Source of the DNA: Aerolutibacter ruishenii
GTDB taxonomy: Bacteria; Pseudomonadota; Gammaproteobacteria; Xanthomonadales; Xanthomonadaceae
DNA length: 64,000 bases
Direction: 5' to 3'
Assembly: GCF_007830115.1 (NCBI RefSeq)
Contig: NZ_VLKP01000011.1
Coordinates: forward strand, 1-64,000
Below the pieces are notes generated by a model. The model was not told the DNA's origin. It searched no databases and was given only the letters and a program-made list of their open reading frames with translations. Position numbers and translations under genes: made by a program. Each line of letters begins with the position of its first letter. Position 1 is the stretch's first letter. Of the stretch, positions 9,191-17,883 are shown piece after piece.

Positions 9191-9745
9191 ATGCATGTGC
9201 CCAATCCCGAATTGCCATCCCTGGCCAGCGTTGAGGCGGAAATCCGCCGCTTGGCCTTGGCACTGAGTCCGTCGGAACTGCATGGCGCCCTGTGTGGCTG
9301 GCTGGCGGGTGGTGGCGCAGCCGTCCGGGACTGGCCGGCCAAGGTGCTGGTGGATGCTTCATTGGGGACGCCCGAGGAACAGTCACCGCTGGACCAGTTG
9401 CGCGAAGTCGCAGTGGCCCAGTTCAGCGATCGCGATTTCGGCTTCGATCTGCTGCTGCCAGACCCGGAGGCCTCGCTGGCCGTGCGGAGCGAGGCGCTGT
9501 TCGACTGGTGCCGCGGTTTCCTGGGGGCATTTGGCCTTGCAGTGGGTGCCAACCCACGTTTGTCCCCGGAAAGTACCGAGGCGCTGGCCGACCTGGCCAA
9601 GCTCGCGGCCGCGCAACCGCAGGATGAAGGTGACGACGAGGACGAAGCGGCCCTCGTCGAGATCGAGGAGTTCGTGCGCGTGGCGGCGCTGTTGCTGCAC
9701 GGCGACTGCGTGCTCGCCGCCCAGCATCGTGCCCGGCTGAATTGA
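9191..9745 (+). CDS. UPF0149 (YgfB/YecA) family protein
   Basis: A 184-residue protein. The N-terminal SPSELHGALCGWLAGGG and the central WCRGFLGAFGLA segment are diagnostic of UPF0149, and the C-terminus has the acidic stretch GDDEDEAALVEIEEFVRVA. The molecular function of YgfB proteins is not settled; in some Pseudomonas, YgfB has been linked to beta-lactam resistance. I chose ATG 9191 over an in-frame upstream start at 9140, because the shorter form aligns with the family and leaves a promoter (-10 TACACT, 9165-9170). pepP follows 8 bases after the stop, the order seen in E. coli. Confidence 0.9.
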   Translation: MHVPNPELPSLASVEAEIRRLALALSPSELHGALCGWLAGGGAAVRDWPAKVLVDASLGTPEEQSPLDQLREVAVAQFSDRDFGFDLLLPDPEASLAVRSEALFDWCRGFLGAFGLAVGANPRLSPESTEALADLAKLAAAQPQDEGDDEDEAALVEIEEFVRVAALLLHGDCVLAAQHRARLN

Positions 9746-9753
9746 GGCGATCG

Positions 9754-11091
9754 ATGGCCCACCACACCGGCATTCCCGCCGCGCAATACGCGCGCCGGCG
9801 CAAGCAGCTGATGCGCATGGCCGGCAATGACGCGATCCTGGTGCTGCCGGCCGCGACCGAACGCATCCGCAGCCGGGACACGCACTTTCCGTACCGCCAG
9901 GATTCGGATCTGTGGTACCTGACCGGGTTTCCGGAGCCGGAGGCGGTACTGGTGCTGGTACCCGGCCGCAAGCACGGTGAAACACTGCTGTTCTGCCGTG
10001 AGCGCCACCCCGAGCGCGAGGCCTGGGACGGCCCTCGGTTCGGGACCGAGGGCGCGATCGAGGCATTCGGCATGGACGACGCCTACCCCATTACCGACAT
10101 CGACGACATCCTGCCAGGCCTGCTGGAAGGACGTGGTCGCGTGTATTACCACTTTGGCCGCGATGCCGAGTTCGACCTCAAGCTGATCGGTTGGGTCAAC
10201 CGCGTGCGCGCGATCATGAAGATGGGCGACCGCCCGCCGCATGAGTTCCTGGAACTGGGCCATCTGCTGGACGAGATGCGCCTGTTCAAGGACCGCGACG
10301 AGTTGAAGCTGATGCAGCGCGCGGCCGACATTTCGGTGCTGGCGCACCAAGCGGCGATGCGCGCGGTGCGCCCCGGGGTCCACGAGTACACCCTGCAGGC
10401 AGAGCTGGAGCGCGAATTCCGCTTGCACGAAGCCGAGCCGGCCTACAGCAGCATCGTCGGTACGGGAGGCAATGCCTGCGTGCTGCATTACCGCGCCAAC
10501 AGTGCACCGGTGCGCGATGGCGACCTGGTGCTGGTCGACGCAGGCGCGGAATACCGTGGCTATGCCGCCGACATCACCCGTACGTTCCCCGCCAACGGCC
10601 GTTTCACCGCGCCGCAACGCGCGCTGCACGACCTGGTGCTGCAAGCGCAGCGCGCCGCACTGGCGCAGGCGCGGCCGGGCGTGCCCTACGAGGCCGGGCA
10701 TGCCGCCGCGGTGGAAACGCTGACCGAAGGGCTGTTGAGGCTGGGCCTGCTCAAGGGCAAGCTCGAGAAGAACATCGCCGAAGGCCACTATCGCCGCTAC
10801 TACCGGCACAAGACCGGCCATTGGCTGGGCCTGGACGTGCACGACGTGGGCGAGTACCGCTTCGATGGCGAGTCGCGACTGCTCGAGCCGGGCATGGTGT
10901 TCACCATCGAGCCAGGCCTGTACGTGCCCGCCGACGACACCAGCGTAGATGCCAGGTGGCGCGGCATCGGCATCCGCATCGAGGATGACGTGCTGGTCAC
11001 CCGCGACGCACACAGGGTGCTGACCGAGGGGTTGGCGCGCAGCGCCGAGGAGATCGAGGCCTACATGGCCGGCAACCGTGCCGCGGGCTGA
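9754..11091 (+). CDS. pepP: Xaa-Pro aminopeptidase P
   Basis: A 445-residue M24B metallopeptidase that removes the N-terminal residue before proline. It has the AMP_N domain (about 1-130) and a pita-bread catalytic domain. The metal ligands are visible: D262 and D273 in DAGAEYRGYAADITR, H356 in GHWLGLDVHD (with H363), and glutamates in FTIEPGLY and GIRIEDD. They match the E. coli set D260, D271, H354, E383 and E406. ATG 9754 is preferred over the TTG at 9742, which overlaps the upstream stop. In E. coli ubiH follows pepP; here the next gene is pepQ on the other strand. Confidence 0.96.
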   Translation: MAHHTGIPAAQYARRRKQLMRMAGNDAILVLPAATERIRSRDTHFPYRQDSDLWYLTGFPEPEAVLVLVPGRKHGETLLFCRERHPEREAWDGPRFGTEGAIEAFGMDDAYPITDIDDILPGLLEGRGRVYYHFGRDAEFDLKLIGWVNRVRAIMKMGDRPPHEFLELGHLLDEMRLFKDRDELKLMQRAADISVLAHQAAMRAVRPGVHEYTLQAELEREFRLHEAEPAYSSIVGTGGNACVLHYRANSAPVRDGDLVLVDAGAEYRGYAADITRTFPANGRFTAPQRALHDLVLQAQRAALAQARPGVPYEAGHAAAVETLTEGLLRLGLLKGKLEKNIAEGHYRRYYRHKTGHWLGLDVHDVGEYRFDGESRLLEPGMVFTIEPGLYVPADDTSVDARWRGIGIRIEDDVLVTRDAHRVLTEGLARSAEEIEAYMAGNRAAG

Positions 11092-11119
11092 TGCCGGCCC
11101 CGGGCGACGTAGCGCCACG

Positions 11120-11150
11120 GAGCAGGAGCCCGCGGTTGTCCGCGGGCCCG
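11120..11150. terminator. Hairpin between convergent pepP and pepQ
   Basis: GCCCGCGG (11128-11135) pairs perfectly with CCGCGGGC (11140-11147) around a TTGT loop in the 72-base gap between the two stops. There is no T-run on either side, so it is a weak or factor-dependent bidirectional terminator at best. Confidence 0.45.
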
Positions 11151-11163
11151 GGCGCAGGGCGCG

Positions 11164-12489
11164 TTATGCGGCCGCGAAGCCTTCCCGAGTAAGGTTCGTG
11201 GGTGCGGCATCGGTGCAGGCCACGTTGTCCTCGATGCGGATGCCGCCATAAGGCTTGAATGCCTCCACCCGCGCCCAGTCAACGTCGCCGGCCCGCGGCC
11301 CTTGCCGCAGTTCGTCCATGAGCAGGTCGATGAAATACAGGCCCGGCTCGATGGTGACTACCATGCCCGGCTGCAGTACGCGGGTCAGGCGCAGGTATGG
11401 ATGGCCCGCAGGCTTGGGGATCGTGCCGCCCCGGTCGCTTTCGGCAAAACCAGCCACGTCATGCACCTGCAGGCCGATCCCATGGCCGATGCCGTGCGGG
11501 AAGAACACGCTGCTCACGCCGGTTTCCACCGCGGCCTCCGGCGAGAGCCTGGTAATGCCGAAATCGCGCAGGATGCCGGCAATGGCCAGGTGCGCGTTGA
11601 GATGCAGCTGCCTGTAGTCGAAACCCGCACGCACTTCGTCGCACATGCGCAGTTGTGCTGCGTCCATGGCGTCGATCATCGCCTGGAATTCGCCCTGCGT
11701 GTCGCGCGCATGCGTGCGGGTGATATCGCAGCCGTATCCATGGAAACTGGCGCCAGCGTCGATCAGGAAGCTGCGCGACTCGCGCGGCGCGACCCGGTCG
11801 CGTTCGGTGTAATGCAGCACGGCGCCGTGCTCGTTGAGCGCGATGATGTTGCCGTACGGCAGGTCGTTGGCATCTTGCCCGGCCGCCTGGCAGTAAGCCA
11901 GGTGGATGCCAAATTCGCTGGACCCAGCGCGGAAGTTGCGTTCGGCGGCGCGGTGCGCACGCACGCCGATGCGCGTCGCCTCGCGCATCATCGCGATCTC
12001 ATACGGTGTCTTGAACGCGCGATGGAACTCCAGGTAGTTCAACACGGCGGGTGGGTTGTTGGGCACGAAGTTGCCCAGTGCGCTTTGCGGCTCGCCGAGG
12101 ATGGCGCAGCGTGACGGGTCGGCCGGCAGGTGCTGCAGTGCCTCTTCCGGCGTGCGGATCACCACGATGTCGAACTGCTCCACCCACCAGCCTGCCGGTG
12201 CCTCCGGCACGACGTGCCAGTAGTCGGCCGGCTGCAGGTAGACCAGCTTGGGCTTGCGGCCGGGGGTGGCCACGACCCAGCTGCCGGGGTGGCGCGTGAG
12301 CGGCACCCACGCCTTGAACTGCGGATTCGTCGCGAAGGGGTAATCGCGATCGTCGAACACGTGGTAATGCAAGGTTCCACTGGGCACGACCAGATGGTCG
12401 TAGCCGCCGCGGGCCAGGGCCTCGCTCGTCCGCTCACACGTTGTTTGCACGTGCTGCGGGTATAACATCGCGAGATCTTGGATCATCAT
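11164..12489 (-). CDS. pepQ: Xaa-Pro dipeptidase
   Basis: A 441-residue M24B prolidase that splits X-Pro dipeptides in the cytosol. Its length and N-terminus (IQDLAMLYPQHVQ... aligning with MESLASLYKNHI of E. coli PepQ, 443 residues) fix the start at the ATG at 12489 or the adjacent one at 12486. The metal site is complete: LIDAGASFHGYGCDITRTHA, HGIGHGIGLQVHDV, VVTIEPGLYF and GGIRIEDN. The frame stays open upstream to 12699 but that part is antisense to the next gene. The start codons of pepQ and the divergent GGDEF-EAL gene may overlap. Confidence 0.95.
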   Translation of the reverse strand: MMIQDLAMLYPQHVQTTCERTSEALARGGYDHLVVPSGTLHYHVFDDRDYPFATNPQFKAWVPLTRHPGSWVVATPGRKPKLVYLQPADYWHVVPEAPAGWWVEQFDIVVIRTPEEALQHLPADPSRCAILGEPQSALGNFVPNNPPAVLNYLEFHRAFKTPYEIAMMREATRIGVRAHRAAERNFRAGSSEFGIHLAYCQAAGQDANDLPYGNIIALNEHGAVLHYTERDRVAPRESRSFLIDAGASFHGYGCDITRTHARDTQGEFQAMIDAMDAAQLRMCDEVRAGFDYRQLHLNAHLAIAGILRDFGITRLSPEAAVETGVSSVFFPHGIGHGIGLQVHDVAGFAESDRGGTIPKPAGHPYLRLTRVLQPGMVVTIEPGLYFIDLLMDELRQGPRAGDVDWARVEAFKPYGGIRIEDNVACTDAAPTNLTREGFAAA

Positions 12490-15172
12490 GGGGCCACTCT
12501 TGGGGACGTCGAAGGAGTTTGACGGATTCTCCACCTCGCAGCGGTCGGTGGCCAGTGTCCAGGACGAGCGTCCCTGGGGCGTCACCGTCTGGGCCTGGAG
12601 CCTGGCGGCGCTGCTGGTGGGCATCGTGCTGATCACCGTGGTGACCGTTGCACAACAACGACGGCTTGATGCAGAGCAACGCCAGGCGTTCGATGCCATG
12701 GCTGATCGCGGTTATGAGGCGCTGCGGGCCCAACTGGACGCGTGCGGCATGCTGGCACGCACCGTACAGACCCTGTTCCTGACATCCGAGCAGGTCACGG
12801 CGCAGGAGTTCGACGACATCTACGCGAACCTGAATCCCCGCGAACGGTTTCCCGGCCTGCTTGCGTTGGCCTACGCCGAGCGCCGGCCAACGCCTGAGGG
12901 CGATCGGTTCATCACCACGCGGGTCGTTCCCCTGGCAGGCAACGAGCGGGTGCTGGGGCTTGACGTCGCGCGACAGGCCCCCAACCTGCAAGCCCTGCAA
13001 CGCTCCACGCTCACTGACCAGCCAACGCTTTCGGCGCCCTTTACCCTCGTGCAGGCAGATGCCACGGGCGCCCCGGCCGAAGGCATGATCCTGCGCCTGC
13101 CGGTGTTCTCGCCCGGCGTTCGTCCCGATACGCCCGAGGTTCGGCAGAAGCGGTTGCTTGGTTCGCTGGCGATCTCGTTCCGCATTCGCGACGTGATCGG
13201 GAGCGCCATGCGCCACGAAACGCGCGACGTGCTTCGCGTGGCGGTGTCGGACGTGACGGACGGGTATGTCCGCTTGCTGTTCGACTCGAACCCTGGATTC
13301 AACGCCGTAGACGGTGCGCCGGGCTTCCACCGGCTATTGCGTTATGGCGGACGCGTCTGGCAGGTGCGCATCCAGCCGTTACAACACAGATCGGCAGACC
13401 TGAACTGGCAGGATTCGGTGTTCTGGCCTGGCTTGCTGGCGAGCGTATTGCTGGCGTTGCTGGTGTGGTCGCTGGCCACCACCCGGCGGCGCGCGCTGGA
13501 ACTGGGCCAGCGCATGAGCCACCAGTACCGCGAGAGCGAGGAACGGTTCCGGGCTTTGAACGAACTCCTGCCGGCACTGGTGCTGTTGGTCGATCGCGAG
13601 GGAGGCCAGGTCAGCTATGCCAACCAGGCCGCGCGTACGCGACTGGGGCGCGCCAGGTTGGAGCAAGGACTGGCGGCCGTGTTCGAAGATCCCGCGGTCC
13701 ACGAACAACTGGTCCAGTCCGCGGACGAGGGCGTGGGGTCGGCGGAGGTCGAATTGCGTGACGCGGACGGCAAGCGGTTCTGGGCCAGTCTTTCCCTGTC
13801 GCCGGCCATGCTGGACGAACATGAACAATGGTTGTTGGTGGCTACCGACGTCTCCGAGCAGCGACAGCTCACCGAGATGCTGATCTATCAGGCCAGCCAC
13901 GATGGGTTGACGGAATTGTTCAATCGCCGGGAGTTCGAGCGGAGGGCGGAACTGGTGGTCCAATCGGTGGTTGCCGGCGGCCCGGCCGCGGCCCTGTTTT
14001 ACATCGACCTGGACCAGTTCAAGCTGATCAACGATACGTCCGGGCACATCGCGGGCGACCAGCTCTTGATCCAGCTGGCTACGTTGATGCACGAACAACT
14101 GCGAGGTGGCGACATACTTGCCCGCCTGGGGGGCGACGAGTTCGGCGTGCTTGCCTGCGACGTGGGCGACCGTGCCGGCGCGCGGTTGCTGGCCGAGCGG
14201 GTCCGCGAGCACATCGACGGCTTCATGTTCGTCTGGGAGCAGAACACCTACACCATCAGCGCGAGCATTGGCGCGGTGATGATCGACCACCCCGGCGTGA
14301 CCCTGAAGGACGTGATGGCGCAGGTCGATACGGCCTGTTACCTGGCCAAGGAGGCAGGCCGGAACCGGGTGCATTTCTACTCGGAGCAGGATGACGAGAC
14401 TTCGCGCCGGCGCAGTGAAATGGAGTGGGCAAACCGGTTGCGCTGGGCGATCGACGAGGGAAGGCTGCAGTTGCAATACCAGGAGGTGCGCTCGTTGCGC
14501 CCGGAGCAGGGTGGCGTGCACCGCGTGGAGCTGCTCCTGCGTTTCCGCGACGAGGAGGGCCGACTCGTGGTGCCTGGGGCATTCATGCCCGCGGCGGAGC
14601 GCTATGGCCTCATGCCGATGATCGATCGATGGGTGATCGAGAACGCACTGGCCAATTTCGATCGGCTGCATCCCAGCGGCAAGGACCTGTCACTGGCGAC
14701 CATCAACGTTTCCGGCGCCAGCCTGGAGGACGAATCGTTGACGGAGCTCATCCTGCAGCTGCTGCATCGATATCGCGTGGCGCCGCAACGGGTGTGCTTC
14801 GAGATCACCGAAACGGTGGCGGTGCGCAACCTGGCGCAGGTGTCGCGGTTCATCGACAGGCTGCGCCAAGCGGGCTGCCGGATCGCACTGGATGATTTCG
14901 GCGCGGGAATGTCCTCGTTCGGATACCTCAAGAACCTGCCGGTGGACATCATCAAGATCGATGGCAGCTTCATTCGTGACCTGGTCAACGACCCCATGAG
15001 CCATGCCATCGTCCGTGCGGTGACCGATATCGGCCACCAGCGCGGTTTGAAGGTGGTGGCCGAATGGGTATCCAGCCAGGAGATCCTGGATGCGCTGGTG
15101 GCGCTTGATGTCGACTATGCGCAGGGGTTCGCGTTGCACCAGCCGACGGCGGTGCCGTTCCAGGCGGCCTGA
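12488..15172 (+). CDS. CHASE-PAS-GGDEF-EAL membrane protein
   Basis: A protein of up to 894 residues. Membrane span at about 33-57, periplasmic CHASE sensor (about 75-275), second span (about 315-335), PAS (about 350-460), GGDEF (about 465-630) and EAL (about 645-890). The cyclase motif RLGGDEF is intact at 546-552. The EAL signature reads VELLLRF, so ELL replaces EAL, a substitution found in some active enzymes; the ITETVA and DDFGAGMSS metal and loop motifs are present. The ATG at 12488 would overlap the pepQ start codon. GTG 12548 (residue 21) is an alternative that leaves room for a promoter. An AAGGAG at 12512-12517 has no in-frame start at ideal spacing. Confidence 0.9.
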   Translation: MGPLLGTSKEFDGFSTSQRSVASVQDERPWGVTVWAWSLAALLVGIVLITVVTVAQQRRLDAEQRQAFDAMADRGYEALRAQLDACGMLARTVQTLFLTSEQVTAQEFDDIYANLNPRERFPGLLALAYAERRPTPEGDRFITTRVVPLAGNERVLGLDVARQAPNLQALQRSTLTDQPTLSAPFTLVQADATGAPAEGMILRLPVFSPGVRPDTPEVRQKRLLGSLAISFRIRDVIGSAMRHETRDVLRVAVSDVTDGYVRLLFDSNPGFNAVDGAPGFHRLLRYGGRVWQVRIQPLQHRSADLNWQDSVFWPGLLASVLLALLVWSLATTRRRALELGQRMSHQYRESEERFRALNELLPALVLLVDREGGQVSYANQAARTRLGRARLEQGLAAVFEDPAVHEQLVQSADEGVGSAEVELRDADGKRFWASLSLSPAMLDEHEQWLLVATDVSEQRQLTEMLIYQASHDGLTELFNRREFERRAELVVQSVVAGGPAAALFYIDLDQFKLINDTSGHIAGDQLLIQLATLMHEQLRGGDILARLGGDEFGVLACDVGDRAGARLLAERVREHIDGFMFVWEQNTYTISASIGAVMIDHPGVTLKDVMAQVDTACYLAKEAGRNRVHFYSEQDDETSRRRSEMEWANRLRWAIDEGRLQLQYQEVRSLRPEQGGVHRVELLLRFRDEEGRLVVPGAFMPAAERYGLMPMIDRWVIENALANFDRLHPSGKDLSLATINVSGASLEDESLTELILQLLHRYRVAPQRVCFEITETVAVRNLAQVSRFIDRLRQAGCRIALDDFGAGMSSFGYLKNLPVDIIKIDGSFIRDLVNDPMSHAIVRAVTDIGHQRGLKVVAEWVSSQEILDALVALDVDYAQGFALHQPTAVPFQAA

Positions 15173-15185
15173 GCGGGCAGGAGAA

Positions 15186-15521
15186 TCACTGTGACGGACC
15201 AAGCCATGCGCGCAGGCAGGCCTGAGAAGACTCGGACAGGGTAATGAAGCGGAATCCCGCCCACGTTTGTCCGGGTGCACTGGCCATGTTCTGCCACAGC
15301 AGGTGCGCGCCGACCTCGATCGGTTCGCTGCCGGTGCCGTCCGGCAACTCGAATCGCAGCTGGTACAGCGCGTCGTCCACCAATGGACTCCCCGACGTGA
15401 GCAGCATGCCGGTTTCGGACAGATTGCCCACGTGGCCAATGACACGATCGGTCATCGTGTCCAGTACTTCGATGTTCTCCGGCGCCTGAACTCGCCGCGC
15501 GCGACGGTAATCTTCAGTCAT
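15186..15521 (-). CDS. PilZ domain protein
   Basis: A 111-residue single PilZ domain. The c-di-GMP contacts are present: an arginine-rich N-terminal motif (RRARR near residue 6-10) and NLSETGM near 33-39, matching the RxxxR and D/NxSxxG consensus. It is therefore a probable c-di-GMP receptor. It lies downstream of the DUF1631 gene, whose stop overlaps this start by 4 bases (ATGA), so they form a two-gene unit. It converges with the adjacent GGDEF-EAL gene across 13 bases, making a local c-di-GMP synthesis and read-out pair. Confidence 0.9.
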   Translation of the reverse strand: MTEDYRRARRVQAPENIEVLDTMTDRVIGHVGNLSETGMLLTSGSPLVDDALYQLRFELPDGTGSEPIEVGAHLLWQNMASAPGQTWAGFRFITLSESSQACLRAWLGPSQ

Positions 15522-17773
15522 GTCGACCCCCGGGCATTACGGGAAGGGTTGGCGAAATTGCGAAGCGCCGCCAACGTGGCTTGCCATGCGCGATCAATCA
15601 GGTGGTTCCGGCCGGCGGTGACCACCCGGGCCTGGTTCTTGGCCATCATGCGTGCGAGGCTGTCCAGCGTCTGTTCGTCCACGCGTTGCCCACGCTGGTT
15701 GACGAACAGCGCGTGCCCCGTAACGGTACTGAACCATGCCAGGCGCCGCCTGACGACGTCGCCCTGCTGGTTGGTCACGAACTCGAACCAGGTCCCGAAA
15801 GGCAACTGGGTCAACTCCTGGTAAGAGGCCTCTTCGCCGTCGTCGCGTTCCGGTAGCGAGGGCCTGTCCGCGCCCATCTGCTCACCCAGGCGGGCCCGCG
15901 ACTTGAGTTTGATCGCCAACTCGGTCCGTGTTGCGAGCTGGTCGGTCACCTGGACTTCGTCTGCGCACAGGCGCCTGGCGATCAGGGCGGCTTCTTCGCC
16001 GTGGTAACCAACCAGGTCCAGGCCATGGATGATCCGCTGCTGCAAACCCTCCGGGGCGGCGATCCCGTCACAGGCGGACGCGATGATGCTCCTCGTGTCC
16101 TCGTACCGGGTTTTCCAGGCGTCCGAGTCCTCCTCATTGCGCAGCAGGGTCAGCGTCAGGACATCAGCCCACGCCTGGTCGAGCAGGGCATGGGTGAAGC
16201 GGGGCAGGGAGCGCGTGCCGATGAGTTCGGTGAGGACATCCTGCGCTCTGCGCTTGCATACCTCGAGCTTTTCCTTGCCCCGGGCCGCGTCTACATGGCG
16301 TCGTTCGCTGACCTCGGACTTGCGCGCCATTGCGTGCAGGTGGTCCTGCAATGGCTGGTTGGCCTTGGAGAACACAGCCGCGTCACCGCGGTAGTGCTGG
16401 ACCACGTGGTCCACCGCACGCCTGAGGTGCTCTTCCAATATCGGGTCGCGCTCGTCGTCCGCGAGCCAGTTGGCCCCGGATTCCGCCACCGCGTTCAGCA
16501 ACTGGCGGGCAGGATGGTGGGCGCGGGCAAAAAAATCATGGTCCTGCAGCGCCACGCGCAGCATCGGCAGCTGCAGGCGTTCAAGCAGGGAGCTGCTGGA
16601 GGACTCGCGCCGGACCTCTCGCGCCAGTTCGGCATACAGCATCCCCAGCAATTCGATGGCATCGCTGTCTTCCGGTGAAAGCGAAATCGATTCCCCGTAC
16701 TTGCGGCGGCCGTGCGCGAGAAGGGCCTGGCGCAGTTCTGACAACCCTGAAGCCCCGGGGCGCGGCACGCGGTCCTGGGACTGCTGGGCGTCGAGCGCGG
16801 TCTGCAGGTCGTGGGGCGACATCTGCTGCCGCAAGGGACGGGGTACCTCCGGGCGTAGCTTTCCAATGAGCTCGCTGCGGCCTGCCAGCAACTCCTGCAG
16901 CAGCGGAAAGGTGACTCCCGATTCGTCATCCGGAGTTTCCGCGTTGTCGTCGCCCATCCGCCCGGTGTGTGGGCGCTGCAGGGGCGGCGGGGACGCGGTC
17001 GCGCGCTGTCCCGCCGGTGTGCGCTGCGCGGAGGCCGCCGCGGCCACCGGGTTCACCGGGCGCGTGCGCAACGGCACGTACGACAGATTGGGCAGCACGC
17101 CTTGCTGGGCCAGCAGGCTGTTCAACGCCTCCACCAGGTGCGCATAGCCGGACAGGACGTGGGTATCGAAGCACTTGAAGAGCTGGAGCCGCGCGTCCTG
17201 GCTGATCTGCAGGACATGGCTGGCGTCTGCGAGGATGCGCGAGAGTTGCTGGGGCCCCACCGGCAGGTGCTCGGCGTCGAAGGCAGGCGATCCTGCCAGG
17301 ACACCGAAGCGTTGCCCCAGCAACAGCAACGGCAGGCTGCACCGTGCCTCGTGCCTGACGGCCATGGCCCGCAGGCTGCCCGCTTCGGTGATCGCGTCAT
17401 CCTCTACCAGGCGAAGGTGGCCGAAGCCCACGACCGGATGTGACGTTTCGACTGGCTTGGCAGGCGGTTGGCGAATCACGCTCAGTACCCGCTCGAGTTC
17501 ATGCAGGTAGCGCGGCACCAGGTCGGCGCGGTTGACGCGCACGCTGCGCAGTGTCTCGAAGTGCACCGCCTGCTGCGACGGATTGCGTGCTTGTTCCGCA
17601 AGCCGGAACAACTGCTCCTCGTAGTCGACCAGCATCTTGTCCAGGCGGCGGGCCAGGTCATCGGACGCCAGGGCCAGGACGCGTTCAAGGATGTGCTGGA
17701 CGCGAGCGGGCAGCCGTGCCGAGTCGAGGGTTGACCGCATCGGATGAACTCCCGTGCCTACATTGGTTTCCAT
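15518..17773 (-). CDS. DUF1631 domain-containing protein
   Basis: A 751-residue soluble, mostly helical protein of the DUF1631 family, common in Xanthomonadales and Pseudomonas and often mislabelled thymidine phosphorylase. No signal peptide or membrane span is visible. A region around 240-330 is proline- and charge-rich and likely disordered. The C-terminus contains a conserved LPFGTWFEFV segment and a motif like those of PilZ-related beta-barrels (GDVVRRRLAWFS...FVNQRGQRV). DUF1631 proteins often sit beside PilZ genes, as here. I chose ATG 17773; the frame stays open to 18391 but that part is a shadow of hemW. Function unknown. Confidence 0.85.
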   Translation of the reverse strand: METNVGTGVHPMRSTLDSARLPARVQHILERVLALASDDLARRLDKMLVDYEEQLFRLAEQARNPSQQAVHFETLRSVRVNRADLVPRYLHELERVLSVIRQPPAKPVETSHPVVGFGHLRLVEDDAITEAGSLRAMAVRHEARCSLPLLLLGQRFGVLAGSPAFDAEHLPVGPQQLSRILADASHVLQISQDARLQLFKCFDTHVLSGYAHLVEALNSLLAQQGVLPNLSYVPLRTRPVNPVAAAASAQRTPAGQRATASPPPLQRPHTGRMGDDNAETPDDESGVTFPLLQELLAGRSELIGKLRPEVPRPLRQQMSPHDLQTALDAQQSQDRVPRPGASGLSELRQALLAHGRRKYGESISLSPEDSDAIELLGMLYAELAREVRRESSSSSLLERLQLPMLRVALQDHDFFARAHHPARQLLNAVAESGANWLADDERDPILEEHLRRAVDHVVQHYRGDAAVFSKANQPLQDHLHAMARKSEVSERRHVDAARGKEKLEVCKRRAQDVLTELIGTRSLPRFTHALLDQAWADVLTLTLLRNEEDSDAWKTRYEDTRSIIASACDGIAAPEGLQQRIIHGLDLVGYHGEEAALIARRLCADEVQVTDQLATRTELAIKLKSRARLGEQMGADRPSLPERDDGEEASYQELTQLPFGTWFEFVTNQQGDVVRRRLAWFSTVTGHALFVNQRGQRVDEQTLDSLARMMAKNQARVVTAGRNHLIDRAWQATLAALRNFANPSRNARGST

Positions 17774-17883
17774 GGCTGCACCTGGCCTGACGAGGATCCC
17801 CTGGTCCTTCGCCCGTCGTATGGATGCCGCAGGTGAAGCCCTAGGATGTCCTACGTTACACCGACTCGGGGCAGGACAGGGCG

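Noticed and set aside
9037-11118. 693-codon open frame on the minus strand
   Set aside because: Antisense to the ygfB-family gene and pepP.
12490-12699. N-terminal extension of pepQ
   Set aside because: The extension reads as low-similarity sequence antisense to the next gene; PepQ alignment starts at 12489/12486.
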